From an uncultured SAR86 cluster bacterium (GTDB lineage Bacteria; Pseudomonadota; Gammaproteobacteria; Magnimaribacterales; D2472), in NCBI GenBank assembly GCA_902541365.1, contig CACBQK010000003.1:1-64000 (forward strand): a stretch of DNA of 64,000 nt, written 5' to 3'. The position numbers and the translations under genes were made by a program. Below the pieces are notes generated by a model that saw only the letters and a program-made list of their open reading frames with translations, searched no databases and had not been told where the DNA came from. Positions 25,994-35,689 of this stretch are shown here, piece by piece; positions within the stretch are counted from its first letter, which is position 1, and every line of letters begins with the position of its first letter.

Positions 25994-27266
25994 ATTTCTT
26001 TTTTCCATTTCCATTTTTCATAGAATCAAAGAACTCAGAGTTGGTTTTAAATGATTTTAGTCTATCAATTAAAAATTCTATTCCTTGAGAATCTTCCATA
26101 GGATCTGTTACTTTTCTAACAGCCCACATGAGTCTTAACTCTTCTTCAGAAGTTAGGAGATCTTCTCTTCTTGTTCCAGATCTTCTTACATTGATAGCAG
26201 GATAAATTCTCTTTTCAGCAATCTTTCTTTCAAGATGGATTTCCATATTTCCCGTGCCTTTAAATTCTTCATAGATAACTTCATCCATTTTAGAACCTGT
26301 ATCTACTAAGGCTGTAGCTAAAATTGTTAAACTTCCACCTTCTTCTAAATTTCTTGCAGCACCAAAGAATCTTTTTGGTCTTTCAAGAGCATTTGAATCA
26401 ACACCACCACTCAAAATTTTTCCTGAGGCAGGCTGAACAGAATTATAAGCTCTTCCAAGTCGAGTAATAGAATCAAGAAGAATTACAACATCCTGCTTAT
26501 GCTCAACTAATCTTTTTGCTTTTTCAATAACCATATCAGCCACTTGCACATGTCTTGAAGGCGGCTCATCAAAAGTACTTGCAATTACTTGACCCCTTAC
26601 AGTTCTTGTCATCTCTGTAACTTCTTCAGGTCTTTCATCTATTAAAAGAACTATCAGCTTGGTTTCAGGATTGTTACTAGTAATTGAATGCGCAATACTT
26701 TGCAGCATCAATGTCTTACCAGCTTTTGGAGGTGAAACTATTAAACCTCTCTGTCCTTTACCAACGGGAGCTATTAAATCTATTATTCTTGCAGATAAAT
26801 CTTCATTAGAACCACTACCTTGCTCAAGAACTAATCTTTCATTAGGAAATAATGGAGTAAGATTTTCAAATAGTATTTTCTTTTTGGCGTTTTCAGGAGT
26901 CTCGCCATTAATTGTCTCAACCTGAACGAGAGCAGTATATTTTTCTTTATCCTTAGGAGGTCTTATTTTCCCCTGAATCTCATCACCCTTTCGAAGACTA
27001 AACTTTCTTATTTGACTTGGTGAGATATAAATATCATCCGGTCCAGCACAATATGAGCCTTCTGCTGACCTTAAAAAGCCAAAACCATCATTTAAGATTT
27101 CTAGTACTCCGCCACCGAATATATCAATCCCATCATCAGCTTGTTTTTTTAGAATTTGGAAAATGATATCTTGCTTTTTGAGTCTGCCTACATCTTCTAA
27201 GCCTAGCTTTTCAGCTATCTCAACAAGCTCGGTAATCGTTTTAGTTTTTACTTCACTTAAGTTCAT
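25986..27266 (-). CDS. rho: Transcription termination factor Rho
   Basis: [47 protein letters not shown]. Confidence 0.98.
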   Translation of the reverse strand: MNLSEVKTKTITELVEIAEKLGLEDVGRLKKQDIIFQILKKQADDGIDIFGGGVLEILNDGFGFLRSAEGSYCAGPDDIYISPSQIRKFSLRKGDEIQGKIRPPKDKEKYTALVQVETINGETPENAKKKILFENLTPLFPNERLVLEQGSGSNEDLSARIIDLIAPVGKGQRGLIVSPPKAGKTLMLQSIAHSITSNNPETKLIVLLIDERPEEVTEMTRTVRGQVIASTFDEPPSRHVQVADMVIEKAKRLVEHKQDVVILLDSITRLGRAYNSVQPASGKILSGGVDSNALERPKRFFGAARNLEEGGSLTILATALVDTGSKMDEVIYEEFKGTGNMEIHLERKIAEKRIYPAINVRRSGTRREDLLTSEEELRLMWAVRKVTDPMEDSQGIEFLIDRLKSFKTNSEFFDSMKNGNGKKKSK

Positions 27267-27367
27267 TAGTTATATCGAAAAATTCCTCTGAAAATTTGAA
27301 TTGATATCAAAAAGATATCTAAGAAGGTTTGATAATATAAGTTTTTTTGGTATTTTGCAAAAAAAAT

Positions 27368-27691
27368 CTATATTTCTGTATCTATAAATTCTCCTAATTG
27401 TTCTTGAGTTAGAGCTCCTACTTGAACTCCTGAAACTTCACCTGATTTAAAAATTATTAAGGAAGGAATAGATCTAATACCATATTGAACAGCAAGATCT
27501 CTATGCTCTTCAATATCAACTTTGCAAACTTTTATTTGCTCGCCATATTGTTGCGCTGCCTCTTCTACTCTTGGAGCCAGCTGCTTGCATGGACCACACC
27601 ATTCAGCCCAAAAATCTACTAATACTGGAACATCTGAACTTAAAACTTCTTTTTCAAATGTTTCTGTTGTTACTTCTTTTACATTACTCAT
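27368..27691 (-). CDS. trxA: Thioredoxin
   Basis: VLVDFWAEWCGPCKQLAP active site; adjacent to rho. Confidence 0.97.
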   Translation of the reverse strand: MSNVKEVTTETFEKEVLSSDVPVLVDFWAEWCGPCKQLAPRVEEAAQQYGEQIKVCKVDIEEHRDLAVQYGIRSIPSLIIFKSGEVSGVQVGALTQEQLGEFIDTEI

Positions 27692-28680
27692 AAATTAAAT
27701 TCCTTTATTAAATCTTTAGCGAAATATGTAAGAACTGCATCTGCACCAGCTCTTTTGAAGCTTGTTAAAGATTCTATTATAACACCTTTATCAAGCCATC
27801 CTTTATTAACTGATTCCATTATCATTGCATACTCTCCGCTTACCTGGTATGCAAAAGTTGGAACCTTAAATTCTTCTTTAATTTTAGAGATAATATCTAA
27901 ATAAGGCATGCCTGGCTTTACCATTACGATATCAGCACCCTCTTCAATGTCCATAGCAACCTCGTTAAGGGCTTCAAGTGAATTTGCAGGATTCATCTGA
28001 TAAGAAGATTTATCAGAAGTACCTAGATTGTTTTTAGAATTAACAGCATCTCTAAAGGGCCCATAGAATTTTGAATTATATTTTGCTGCATATGACAAAA
28101 TTATTTTGTCTTCAAAGTTATTTTCATCTAATTTTTTTCTAATAACTCCGATGCGTCCATCCATCATGTCTGAAGGAGCAATAATATCTGCACCAGCTTC
28201 TGCTAGAACAAGAGATTGCTCTGTGAGAACCTCTAGTGTTTGATCATTTAAGATCTCATCATTCTCCAAAATTCCATCATGGCCATGATCTGTATAAGGA
28301 TCTAAGGCAACATCAGCAATGACTAACATCTCAGGAAATTTAGATTTAATAGAACCTAATACTCTTGAAATAAAATTATCTCTTTTTATGGCTTCGGTAC
28401 CTTTAGAGTCTTTTTTTAAAGGATCTATAACAGGAAATATAGCTATTGCTCTTATTCCCAGTTGGTTAATTTCTTCAATCTCTTTTAAAACAGAGTCTTC
28501 ACCAAATCTAAAGATACCAGGCATTGATTCTATAGGCTCTTTATCGCTTAAACCTTCTTTTACAAATACAGGTTGGATTAGATCATTTTTAGTCACCGCG
28601 CATTCGCTGGTCAAATCAATTATGGATTCTGACTGCCTTAATCTTCGTAATCTAGTTGACGGATATTTCCTTGAAATCAT
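27688..28680 (-). CDS. hemB: Porphobilinogen synthase (delta-aminolevulinic acid dehydratase)
   Basis: DVALDPYTDHGHDGI, MMDGRIGVIRKKLDE, ILSYAAKYNSKFYGPFRDA, MVKPGMPYLDII. Confidence 0.96.
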   Translation of the reverse strand: MISRKYPSTRLRRLRQSESIIDLTSECAVTKNDLIQPVFVKEGLSDKEPIESMPGIFRFGEDSVLKEIEEINQLGIRAIAIFPVIDPLKKDSKGTEAIKRDNFISRVLGSIKSKFPEMLVIADVALDPYTDHGHDGILENDEILNDQTLEVLTEQSLVLAEAGADIIAPSDMMDGRIGVIRKKLDENNFEDKIILSYAAKYNSKFYGPFRDAVNSKNNLGTSDKSSYQMNPANSLEALNEVAMDIEEGADIVMVKPGMPYLDIISKIKEEFKVPTFAYQVSGEYAMIMESVNKGWLDKGVIIESLTSFKRAGADAVLTYFAKDLIKEFNL

Positions 28681-28683
28681 AAA

Positions 28684-30345
28684 TTAATCAGTAATAGCTC
28701 CTAAGGATGCAGATTGTACACTTTTTGAGTATTTTGATAAGACACCTTTTTTAGGAAGCTCTTTATTTGGTTTAAAGTTATCTAATCTTTTTTGGAGCTC
28801 CTCATCAGATATATCGATAGAAATTGAGTTTGTCTCAGCATCTATTGTTATTTTGTCTTCATTTTCAATGACTCCGATGGGTCCGCCAACATATGCTTCT
28901 GGAGAAATATGTCCAACAACAAAACCATGAGTTCCGCCAGAAAATCTTCCATCAGTAATAAATGCGACTTTATCGCCTAAGCCTTGTCCCATTATTGCAG
29001 AAGTAGGTTTTAACATTTCTCTCATACCAGGGCCTCCTTTTGGTCCCTCATATCTAATAACAACTACATCTCCCTCATTAATTAGGTTATTTTGAATTGC
29101 CTCATTTCCATCTTCTTCAGAGTCAAATACTTTTGCCGTGCCAGTGAATTTTAGCCCTTCATTTCCTGTAATCTTAGCTACTGCTCCTTCAGGAGCTAAG
29201 TTGCCATAAAGAATACGCAAATGACTACTGCTTTTAATTGGATTTGATATTTCTCTAATAATTGTCTGATTATCTGGATATGGATCAACTTCTGAAAGAT
29301 TTTCTGAAATAGTTTTTCCTGAAACTGTTAAACAGTCGCCATGAAGTAAGTCTACATCGAGTAACATTTTCATGAGTGGCTGAATGCCGCCAACTTTATT
29401 CAGTGAGGACATATAATTCTCACCGAATGGTTTAATATCAGCTACTACAGGCACTCTTTTACCTATTCTTGTAAAGTCATCTAAATCTAAATCAACATTG
29501 ATAGCATGCGCCATAGCAATAAGATGAAGTACTGCATTGGTTGATCCTCCAAGCGCAATAACTACTGTGATTGCATTTTCGAATGCTTCCTTGGTCATAA
29601 TGTCAGAGGGTTTAATATCTTTTTCAAGGAGATTCTCAATTGCACTCCCTGTATTTATACAATCATTCTTTTTATCATCAGAAACTGCATCCTGACTACT
29701 GCTTCCAGGAAGAGACATTCCAAGAGCTTCAATTGCAGACGCCATCGTATTAGCTGTATACATTCCTCCACATGATCCAGGCCCCACAACTGAAACCTTT
29801 TCAACAGAGATTAATTCCTCTTCAGAGATTGAGCCTTTTGAGAACTCTCCAGTTTTTTCACAAACAGTCACATAATCAGTATTCTGCTCACTTGGTCTAA
29901 TAGAGCCGCCATAAATAAATAAAGATGGTCTATTAAGTCTGGCCAAACCAATAATTACACCTGGCATATTTTTGTCGCAGCCCCCAATACCTACTACTCC
30001 ATCATAGCCCAAACAACCTACAACTGTTTCTATAGAGTCAGCTATGACTTCTCTTGAAACGAGAGAATATTTCATCCCCTCCGTACCCATAGAAATGCCA
30101 TCAGAGACAGTAATTGTGTTAAATGTTACAGCCTTACATCCTGAATTATTGACTGACTCTTCAACAATTTCTGCAAGGGAGTTTAGGTGTATATTGCATG
30201 GAGTTACACTTGCCCCGAGCGAAGCAATTCCAACAATAGATTTTTCAAAATCCTCATCCTTAAATCCTGCACCACGCAACATTGATCTTGATGCCGCCTG
30301 CTGGGGACCGTCATGCAATATTTTTGAATACTTCCTATTTGGCAT
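28684..30345 (-). CDS. ilvD: Dihydroxy-acid dehydratase
   Basis: [75 protein letters not shown]. Confidence 0.97.
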   Translation of the reverse strand: MPNRKYSKILHDGPQQAASRSMLRGAGFKDEDFEKSIVGIASLGASVTPCNIHLNSLAEIVEESVNNSGCKAVTFNTITVSDGISMGTEGMKYSLVSREVIADSIETVVGCLGYDGVVGIGGCDKNMPGVIIGLARLNRPSLFIYGGSIRPSEQNTDYVTVCEKTGEFSKGSISEEELISVEKVSVVGPGSCGGMYTANTMASAIEALGMSLPGSSSQDAVSDDKKNDCINTGSAIENLLEKDIKPSDIMTKEAFENAITVVIALGGSTNAVLHLIAMAHAINVDLDLDDFTRIGKRVPVVADIKPFGENYMSSLNKVGGIQPLMKMLLDVDLLHGDCLTVSGKTISENLSEVDPYPDNQTIIREISNPIKSSSHLRILYGNLAPEGAVAKITGNEGLKFTGTAKVFDSEEDGNEAIQNNLINEGDVVVIRYEGPKGGPGMREMLKPTSAIMGQGLGDKVAFITDGRFSGGTHGFVVGHISPEAYVGGPIGVIENEDKITIDAETNSISIDISDEELQKRLDNFKPNKELPKKGVLSKYSKSVQSASLGAITD

Positions 30346-30346
30346 C

Positions 30347-31537
30347 TTAATTTGATGAGTATTTAAGAGCTGCTCTTAAAAGTTTTTGAGTATATTCCTG
30401 TTGAGGATTTTCAAAAACCTCATCAGCTTTACCATACTCTACTAACTTTCCCTCACTCATAACAAAAATCTGATCGCACATAGATCTTATTACTTTGAGA
30501 TCATGGCTAATAAATAAATATGTTAATTCATATTTGTCTTGTAATCTTTTTAAAACGTCTATCACTTGAATCTGAATGGATCTATCAAGCGCTGATGTTG
30601 GCTCATCAAGGATCATGAATTTCGGGTTTAAGATTATCGATCTAGCAATTGCGATTCTTTGTCTTTGACCACCAGAAAATTCATGTGGATATTTAAAAAT
30701 TAGGCTGTCATCTAATCCAACATCTTTCATCACATTTGATATTTTTTCTATCTTTTCTTCATTGGAAAAATCAAAATGTATATCCAAGCCCTCTCCTATT
30801 ATTTCACCAACTGTCATTCTTGGTGACAGCGATCCATAAGGATCTTGAAAAACTATTTGAATATCTTTTTTTAATAATTTCTTTTCAGCTGATCTAAGAT
30901 CTTTAATTGATTTACCATTAAATTTAATTGATCCTTCAAAATCAAGAAGATTTATAATCGCTTTTCCTAGTGTTGATTTACCAGAACCTGACTCTCCAAC
31001 CACGCCAACTGTTGAATTTCTTGGAATTTTTAAAGAAATATCAGAAACCGCACAAAATCTATCAGTTTTAAATAGCTTTTTTGATGGTATTTTATAAAAA
31101 ACACTTAGGTTTGAAATATCTAAAATATTATCCTCTGAAACAAGTAAATGATCTTTTTCTCTAGGCTCTGATTTTAAAAGCTTGATGGTGTATTCATGTT
31201 TTGGATTAGAGAAAATTTCCGTTGTTACACCTTGTTCAACAATTTTCCCTTCTTTCATAACACAAACTCTGTCACTAAACTTCTCAACTAGTCCTAAATC
31301 ATGGGTAATAAATAGAATTGACATTCCAAGCTTCTCTTTAAGCCTATTCATTAAATCAAGAATCTGGGCTTGAATAGTTACATCCAAAGCTGTTGTTGGT
31401 TCGTCAGCAATAAGAAGCTCAGGTTCATTAATAAGTGACATTGCAATCATTATCCTTTGACGCTGTCCTCCAGAGAGTTCGTGAGGATAGGATTTATATC
31501 TTCTTTCTAGATCAGGAATCTCAACAAGTTGCATCAA
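30347..31537 (-). CDS. C-terminal fragment of the dual ABC ATPase (rest of NBD1 plus complete NBD2)
   Basis: [31 protein letters not shown]; second [44 protein letters not shown] start in track is unlikely to be authentic. Confidence 0.6.
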   Translation of the reverse strand: MMQLVEIPDLERRYKSYPHELSGGQRQRIMIAMSLINEPELLIADEPTTALDVTIQAQILDLMNRLKEKLGMSILFITHDLGLVEKFSDRVCVMKEGKIVEQGVTTEIFSNPKHEYTIKLLKSEPREKDHLLVSEDNILDISNLSVFYKIPSKKLFKTDRFCAVSDISLKIPRNSTVGVVGESGSGKSTLGKAIINLLDFEGSIKFNGKSIKDLRSAEKKLLKKDIQIVFQDPYGSLSPRMTVGEIIGEGLDIHFDFSNEEKIEKISNVMKDVGLDDSLIFKYPHEFSGGQRQRIAIARSIILNPKFMILDEPTSALDRSIQIQVIDVLKRLQDKYELTYLFISHDLKVIRSMCDQIFVMSEGKLVEYGKADEVFENPQQEYTQKLLRAALKYSSN

Positions 31538-31603
31538 CTCTTTTGCTTTATTTTCTGCATCTTTTTTTGAAATATCTTCATGACTTAAAATGGATTCGGT
31601 AAT

Positions 31604-31945
31604 TTAATTACCGACTCTGTGATAGGGGTTGAGTGATGTCATTGGTTCCTGGAAAATCATAGATATTTTCTTTCCGCGAATTGATTGAAGTTGTTTGTTG
31701 GACATTTCCAATATTTCAGAATGATTAAATTTAATTGATGAATCCTTACTAAAAATTGTTTTACCCTCTGGCAAAAGTTGTAATATCGACATCGCTGAGA
31801 CTGACTTTCCAGATCCAGATTCTCCAACCAAAGCCATAGTCTCATTTTTATTTATTTCAAAAGAAGCATCTTCTACAGCTGTGAAAATAGAATCTCTTAC
31901 TTTAAAACCAACGGTAAGATTTTTTACTTCTAATAAATTACTCAT
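31604..31945 (-). CDS. N-terminal fragment of the dual ABC ATPase (Walker A to just after Q-loop)
   Basis: [33 protein letters not shown], then TAA at 31604-31606. Confidence 0.6.
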   Translation of the reverse strand: MSNLLEVKNLTVGFKVRDSIFTAVEDASFEINKNETMALVGESGSGKSVSAMSILQLLPEGKTIFSKDSSIKFNHSEILEMSNKQLQSIRGKKISMIFQEPMTSLNPYHRVGN

Positions 31946-32976
31946 AAGTTTCTTTTAATCTCTCTAAAAATATCTATTGTTGCTAATTTAGCAGTTTTTA
32001 ATCTAGTTATATTGATGAAGCTGTGGAATAAACTTGGATAATGAATTTGCTTTACATTTTTTCCCATATCATTCAATTTTGCTGCATATGCTTCTGCCTC
32101 ATCACACAGCGGATCAAAACCGGCGGTAATTATAACTGTTTTGGTATCAAATTTATTATTATTATCAATTTTCAGCAGATCAAATCTTGAATCTAAATTA
32201 TTCGCTTCCTCTGCGGTGATATAGTGCCAAAACCACTTCATCTGCTCTTTTGTCAGCAAGAAATTCTCTCCAAGCCTCTCTAGAGATGGAAAATCTAATG
32301 ATGGAGACACCATTGGATATATTAAGACCTGCAAGAAGGGAAGTTCTTTATCTTTTAGACTACGATCATGAAGTAATGATGCAGCTAAGTGACCTCCGGC
32401 ACTATCACCGCAGATAATTATTTGTTCTTTGCTGTATCCATGCCTTCTCAACCACTCAAAGGCAATGTTGGCTTCCTGAAGAGCTTTTGGGAATTTATTC
32501 TCTGGAGAGAGGCTATACTCCAATGAAAAAATTTTTGTATTTAGCTCTTCACACATAAAGGATACAACTGGATCATATACATCTATGTTGGATATTGCAT
32601 AACCTCCTCCATGAAAGAACAAAACACATTTATCAGACATTTCTGAGTCAAGCGAATACTGTCTTAGGACTAAGTTATTCTTTTGATCAATAATAAGATC
32701 TTCTTTTTGTATTATTTTTTTTTGGGCAGCATTATTATTTATCTTAATCCTTAAATTAGCCATTTTTTTACGCATATCATCGGAAAAATTAGACATATCT
32801 AAGACATATCCAAATTTTGTAGAGAACCAAGATATTAAAGAGATATAAATCATAGATTGATAATCAAAAACCTCATTTTTATAACTAATCTCCTTTCTAA
32901 GTGTTAGTATTTTTAGAGCCCAGTTAGGTAAAATAAAGAAAATACTTAAGAGAGAGTTAATTAAAAAATGTTTCAT
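31942..32976 (-). CDS. Alpha/beta hydrolase, HSL-family esterase/lipase
   Basis: HGGGYAISNIDVY oxyanion motif, IICGDSAGGHLAASL nucleophile, GFDPLCDEAEAYA, HSFIN. Confidence 0.93.
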   Translation of the reverse strand: MKHFLINSLLSIFFILPNWALKILTLRKEISYKNEVFDYQSMIYISLISWFSTKFGYVLDMSNFSDDMRKKMANLRIKINNNAAQKKIIQKEDLIIDQKNNLVLRQYSLDSEMSDKCVLFFHGGGYAISNIDVYDPVVSFMCEELNTKIFSLEYSLSPENKFPKALQEANIAFEWLRRHGYSKEQIIICGDSAGGHLAASLLHDRSLKDKELPFLQVLIYPMVSPSLDFPSLERLGENFLLTKEQMKWFWHYITAEEANNLDSRFDLLKIDNNNKFDTKTVIITAGFDPLCDEAEAYAAKLNDMGKNVKQIHYPSLFHSFINITRLKTAKLATIDIFREIKRNL

Positions 32977-33417
32977 TTTATTCTGTTGCGTAATAAAAAA
33001 TCACTATTCTCATTATACGCAATCTTGATATGTATGTTTTCGAATAATATTTTAGCTTCAAATAAAATAGTCCTTGGTAATGAGATCCTAGATCCCGAAG
33101 ATGCTTTTAAAATGACAATCACTAAAATTGATGATTCTCTTTTAATGAACTGGAAAATAGAAAAGACTTATTATTTATATCAAAATTCAATAAAAGTTAC
33201 TCATAAAAACCAGCCGGTTGAATTTGAGCTAATTGGTGATCCAATTGCGCATAAAGATGAATTCTTGGGAGAAACTGAAATATTTAGGGACAAACTTGCT
33301 TTAAAGATATCAGACCAAACAGAACTAAATTTGAAGAATTATGAGGTAATCTTTCAAGGATGTGCTGAAAAAAGGTTCTGTTATACACCAATAAAAGTCA
33401 AGTTATCATCTTTGTAA
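32968..33417 (+). CDS. Stand-alone DsbD N-terminal (alpha) domain-like protein
   Basis: Signal peptide then EDAFKMTITKID..WKIEKTYYLYQNSI and VIFQGCAEKRFCYTPIKVKL (Cys pair of nDsbD); no TM electron-transfer domain follows. Confidence 0.82.
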   Translation: MFHFILLRNKKSLFSLYAILICMFSNNILASNKIVLGNEILDPEDAFKMTITKIDDSLLMNWKIEKTYYLYQNSIKVTHKNQPVEFELIGDPIAHKDEFLGETEIFRDKLALKISDQTELNLKNYEVIFQGCAEKRFCYTPIKVKLSSL

Positions 33418-33467
33418 GTCCTGCAATAATCTTTTAATTTCCACGAAAAAGCATATAAAATCGACTG

Positions 33468-33899
33468 ATGGAAATCCTTTTAATAAATGGACCTAACTTA
33501 AATCTTCTAGGAAATAGAGAAAACTCTATTTATGGGAACGATACTTTGGAAGATATTGAGACAAATCTCTCAGTAATTTGCAAAGAGAATGGTATTTCTT
33601 TTGCTTCCTTTCAAAGTAATGCAGAACACGAAATTGTTGAAAAAATTCATGCGGCTAAGGAAGATAATGTTTCAAAGATTCTAATGAATCCAGGCGCATT
33701 TACACATACAAGTATTTCAATACGAGATGCTCTTATTGGTGTGGGTATTCCGTTTTATGAAATCCATATTTCAAATATATTTGCTAGAGAAGAATTTAGA
33801 CATAAATCATATTTTTCTGATATTGCGGAGGGTGTTGTATGTGGAATGGGAACTAAGGGCTATGAATTTGCCCTAGAAAAAGCAATTAATTCTAATTAA
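33468..33899 (+). CDS. aroQ: 3-dehydroquinate dehydratase, type II
   Basis: INGPNLNLLGNRENSIYGNDTLEDIE, LMNPGAFTHTSISIRDAL, EIHISNIFAREEFRHKSY. Confidence 0.96.
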   Translation: MEILLINGPNLNLLGNRENSIYGNDTLEDIETNLSVICKENGISFASFQSNAEHEIVEKIHAAKEDNVSKILMNPGAFTHTSISIRDALIGVGIPFYEIHISNIFAREEFRHKSYFSDIAEGVVCGMGTKGYEFALEKAINSN

Positions 33900-33904
33900 A
33901 TTTT

Positions 33905-34342
33905 ATGAGTATGGATATAAGAAAAATTAAAAAGTTAATCGAAATGCTTCAGGAATCAGACCTTACAGAAATTGAAGTTACTGAGGGTGAGGAGGCTGTA
34001 AGGATTTCTAGAAAATCCTCTAATGATATTGTGGTCGAGAAGCCAACTTCAGACAGAAAAGTTGAGACTATTACTAATACTGAAACCAAAGAAACCTCAA
34101 CATCTGGCTCAAAAACTATTACATCACCAATTGTTGGGACTTTCTATAGAAGACCAGCACCAGATAAAGATCCGTATGTAAAAGTAGGAGATGTAATTGA
34201 TGCTGGACAAATCGTTTGCATTGTTGAGGCTATGAAAATGATGAATGAAATTAAATCTGAATTTAGCGGGAAAATTGTTTCCATTGAAGTTGAAGACGGT
34301 GAACCGGTTCAATTTTCTCAAGATTTAATCACCCTTGAATAA
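33905..34342 (+). CDS. accB: Biotin carboxyl carrier protein of acetyl-CoA carboxylase
   Basis: SPIVGTFYRRPAPDKDPYVKVGD, CIVEAMKMMNEIKSE biotinylation motif. Confidence 0.96.
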   Translation: MSMDIRKIKKLIEMLQESDLTEIEVTEGEEAVRISRKSSNDIVVEKPTSDRKVETITNTETKETSTSGSKTITSPIVGTFYRRPAPDKDPYVKVGDVIDAGQIVCIVEAMKMMNEIKSEFSGKIVSIEVEDGEPVQFSQDLITLE

Positions 34343-35689
34343 ATGTCAAAAAAAGTTCTAATTGCCAATAGAGGAGAAATCTCTTTACGTGCCATAAGGG
34401 CATGCAAAGAACTTGGCTTAAAAACCGTATGTATTTATTCTGAAGGTGATAAAGAACTAAAAAGTTTGAAATTTTCAGATGAGTCAGTTTGTGTTGGTCC
34501 TGCTGATCCTACTAAAAGCTATCTAGATGCACCTACTATTTTATCTGCAGCAGACGTTACAGGATCAGATGCAATTTATCCTGGGTATGGATTTCTAGCT
34601 GAGGATCACTCTTTTGCTGAGCAATGCAATCTCAGTGGATTTAAATTCATTGGCCCAAGCTCAAAAACTATAAGACAAATGGGAGACAAAATAACTGCAA
34701 AATCTATCGTTACCAAATATGGTATTGATGGAGTACCTGGTTATGACAACGAGCTACCTAATAATGAGGAAGAAATTCAAAAAATAGCTGATGAAATAGG
34801 ATATCCACTTATTGTAAAAGCAACAGCTGGCGGTGGTGGAAGAGGAATGAAAATTGTAAGGAGCTCAAAGGAGCTTATTAATTCAGTACAAATCGCAAAG
34901 CAAGAAGCGCTTAATGGATTTGGTAGTGATGTCGTTTATTTTGAGAAATTTATTGAAAATCCTAGGCATATTGAGGTGCAAGTGGTTGGAGATGGAAAAG
35001 GAAATGCTATTCATTTAGGTACCAGAGATTGTTCAATTCAAAGAAGGCATCAAAAATTAATCGAGGAGGCTCCCGCAAGAGATATAAACAAAAAGAAGCT
35101 TGATGAAGTTTTAAAAAACTGTGTAAATCTTTGTAAGGACCTAAATTATGAGGGTGTTGGTACCCTAGAATTTCTCTATGAAAAAGAATGTTTTTACTTC
35201 CTTGAAATGAATACTCGGATTCAAGTAGAGCATCCTGTGACAGAAATGATCACTGGATTTGATTTAGTAAAGGCTCAGCTTAGAATAGCATTAGGCTTGC
35301 CAATGACTTTAAATCAAAGTGACATAAATTTCAGAGGGCATGCAATTGAGTGCAGAATTAATGCAGAAGACTCTGTTAATTTCATTCCAAATCCTGGAAA
35401 GATAACTAGGATGCACATACCTGGTGGATTTGGTATTCGTTATGACTCACATATTTATAATGGCTATGAAGTTCCACCCTACTATGACTCAATGTTGGCA
35501 AAAATAATTTCTCTTGCCGGCTCAAGAAAATCAGCTATTAAAAGAATGTTAAGTGCTCTTGATGAGTTTTTTATTGAGGGTATACAAACAACTCATCAAT
35601 TTCATCAAAAAATGCTTAAAGATGAGAAATTCATTAAAAATCAACATACAATCAATTATCTTGAAAATGAGTTTCTAAAAAATGCTTGA
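34343..35689 (+). CDS. accC: Biotin carboxylase subunit of acetyl-CoA carboxylase
   Basis: [65 protein letters not shown]. Confidence 0.97.
   Translation: MSKKVLIANRGEISLRAIRACKELGLKTVCIYSEGDKELKSLKFSDESVCVGPADPTKSYLDAPTILSAADVTGSDAIYPGYGFLAEDHSFAEQCNLSGFKFIGPSSKTIRQMGDKITAKSIVTKYGIDGVPGYDNELPNNEEEIQKIADEIGYPLIVKATAGGGGRGMKIVRSSKELINSVQIAKQEALNGFGSDVVYFEKFIENPRHIEVQVVGDGKGNAIHLGTRDCSIQRRHQKLIEEAPARDINKKKLDEVLKNCVNLCKDLNYEGVGTLEFLYEKECFYFLEMNTRIQVEHPVTEMITGFDLVKAQLRIALGLPMTLNQSDINFRGHAIECRINAEDSVNFIPNPGKITRMHIPGGFGIRYDSHIYNGYEVPPYYDSMLAKIISLAGSRKSAIKRMLSALDEFFIEGIQTTHQFHQKMLKDEKFIKNQHTINYLENEFLKNA

Larger units (their letters stand above)
30347..31945 (-). pseudogene. Peptide ABC transporter dual ATPase (YejF/DppD-DppF-like) interrupted by an in-frame TAA
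   Basis: ORFs 31604-31945 and 30347-31537 are in the same frame; junction reads ...[40 protein letters not shown]...; removing one stop gives a full-length ~530 aa dual ABC protein. Confidence 0.82.

Noticed and set aside
27267-27367. gatatcaaaaagatatc hairpin between trxA and rho as a possible riboswitch or autoregulatory leader
   Set aside because: Short AT-rich palindrome in AT-rich DNA; not distinguishable from chance without conservation data
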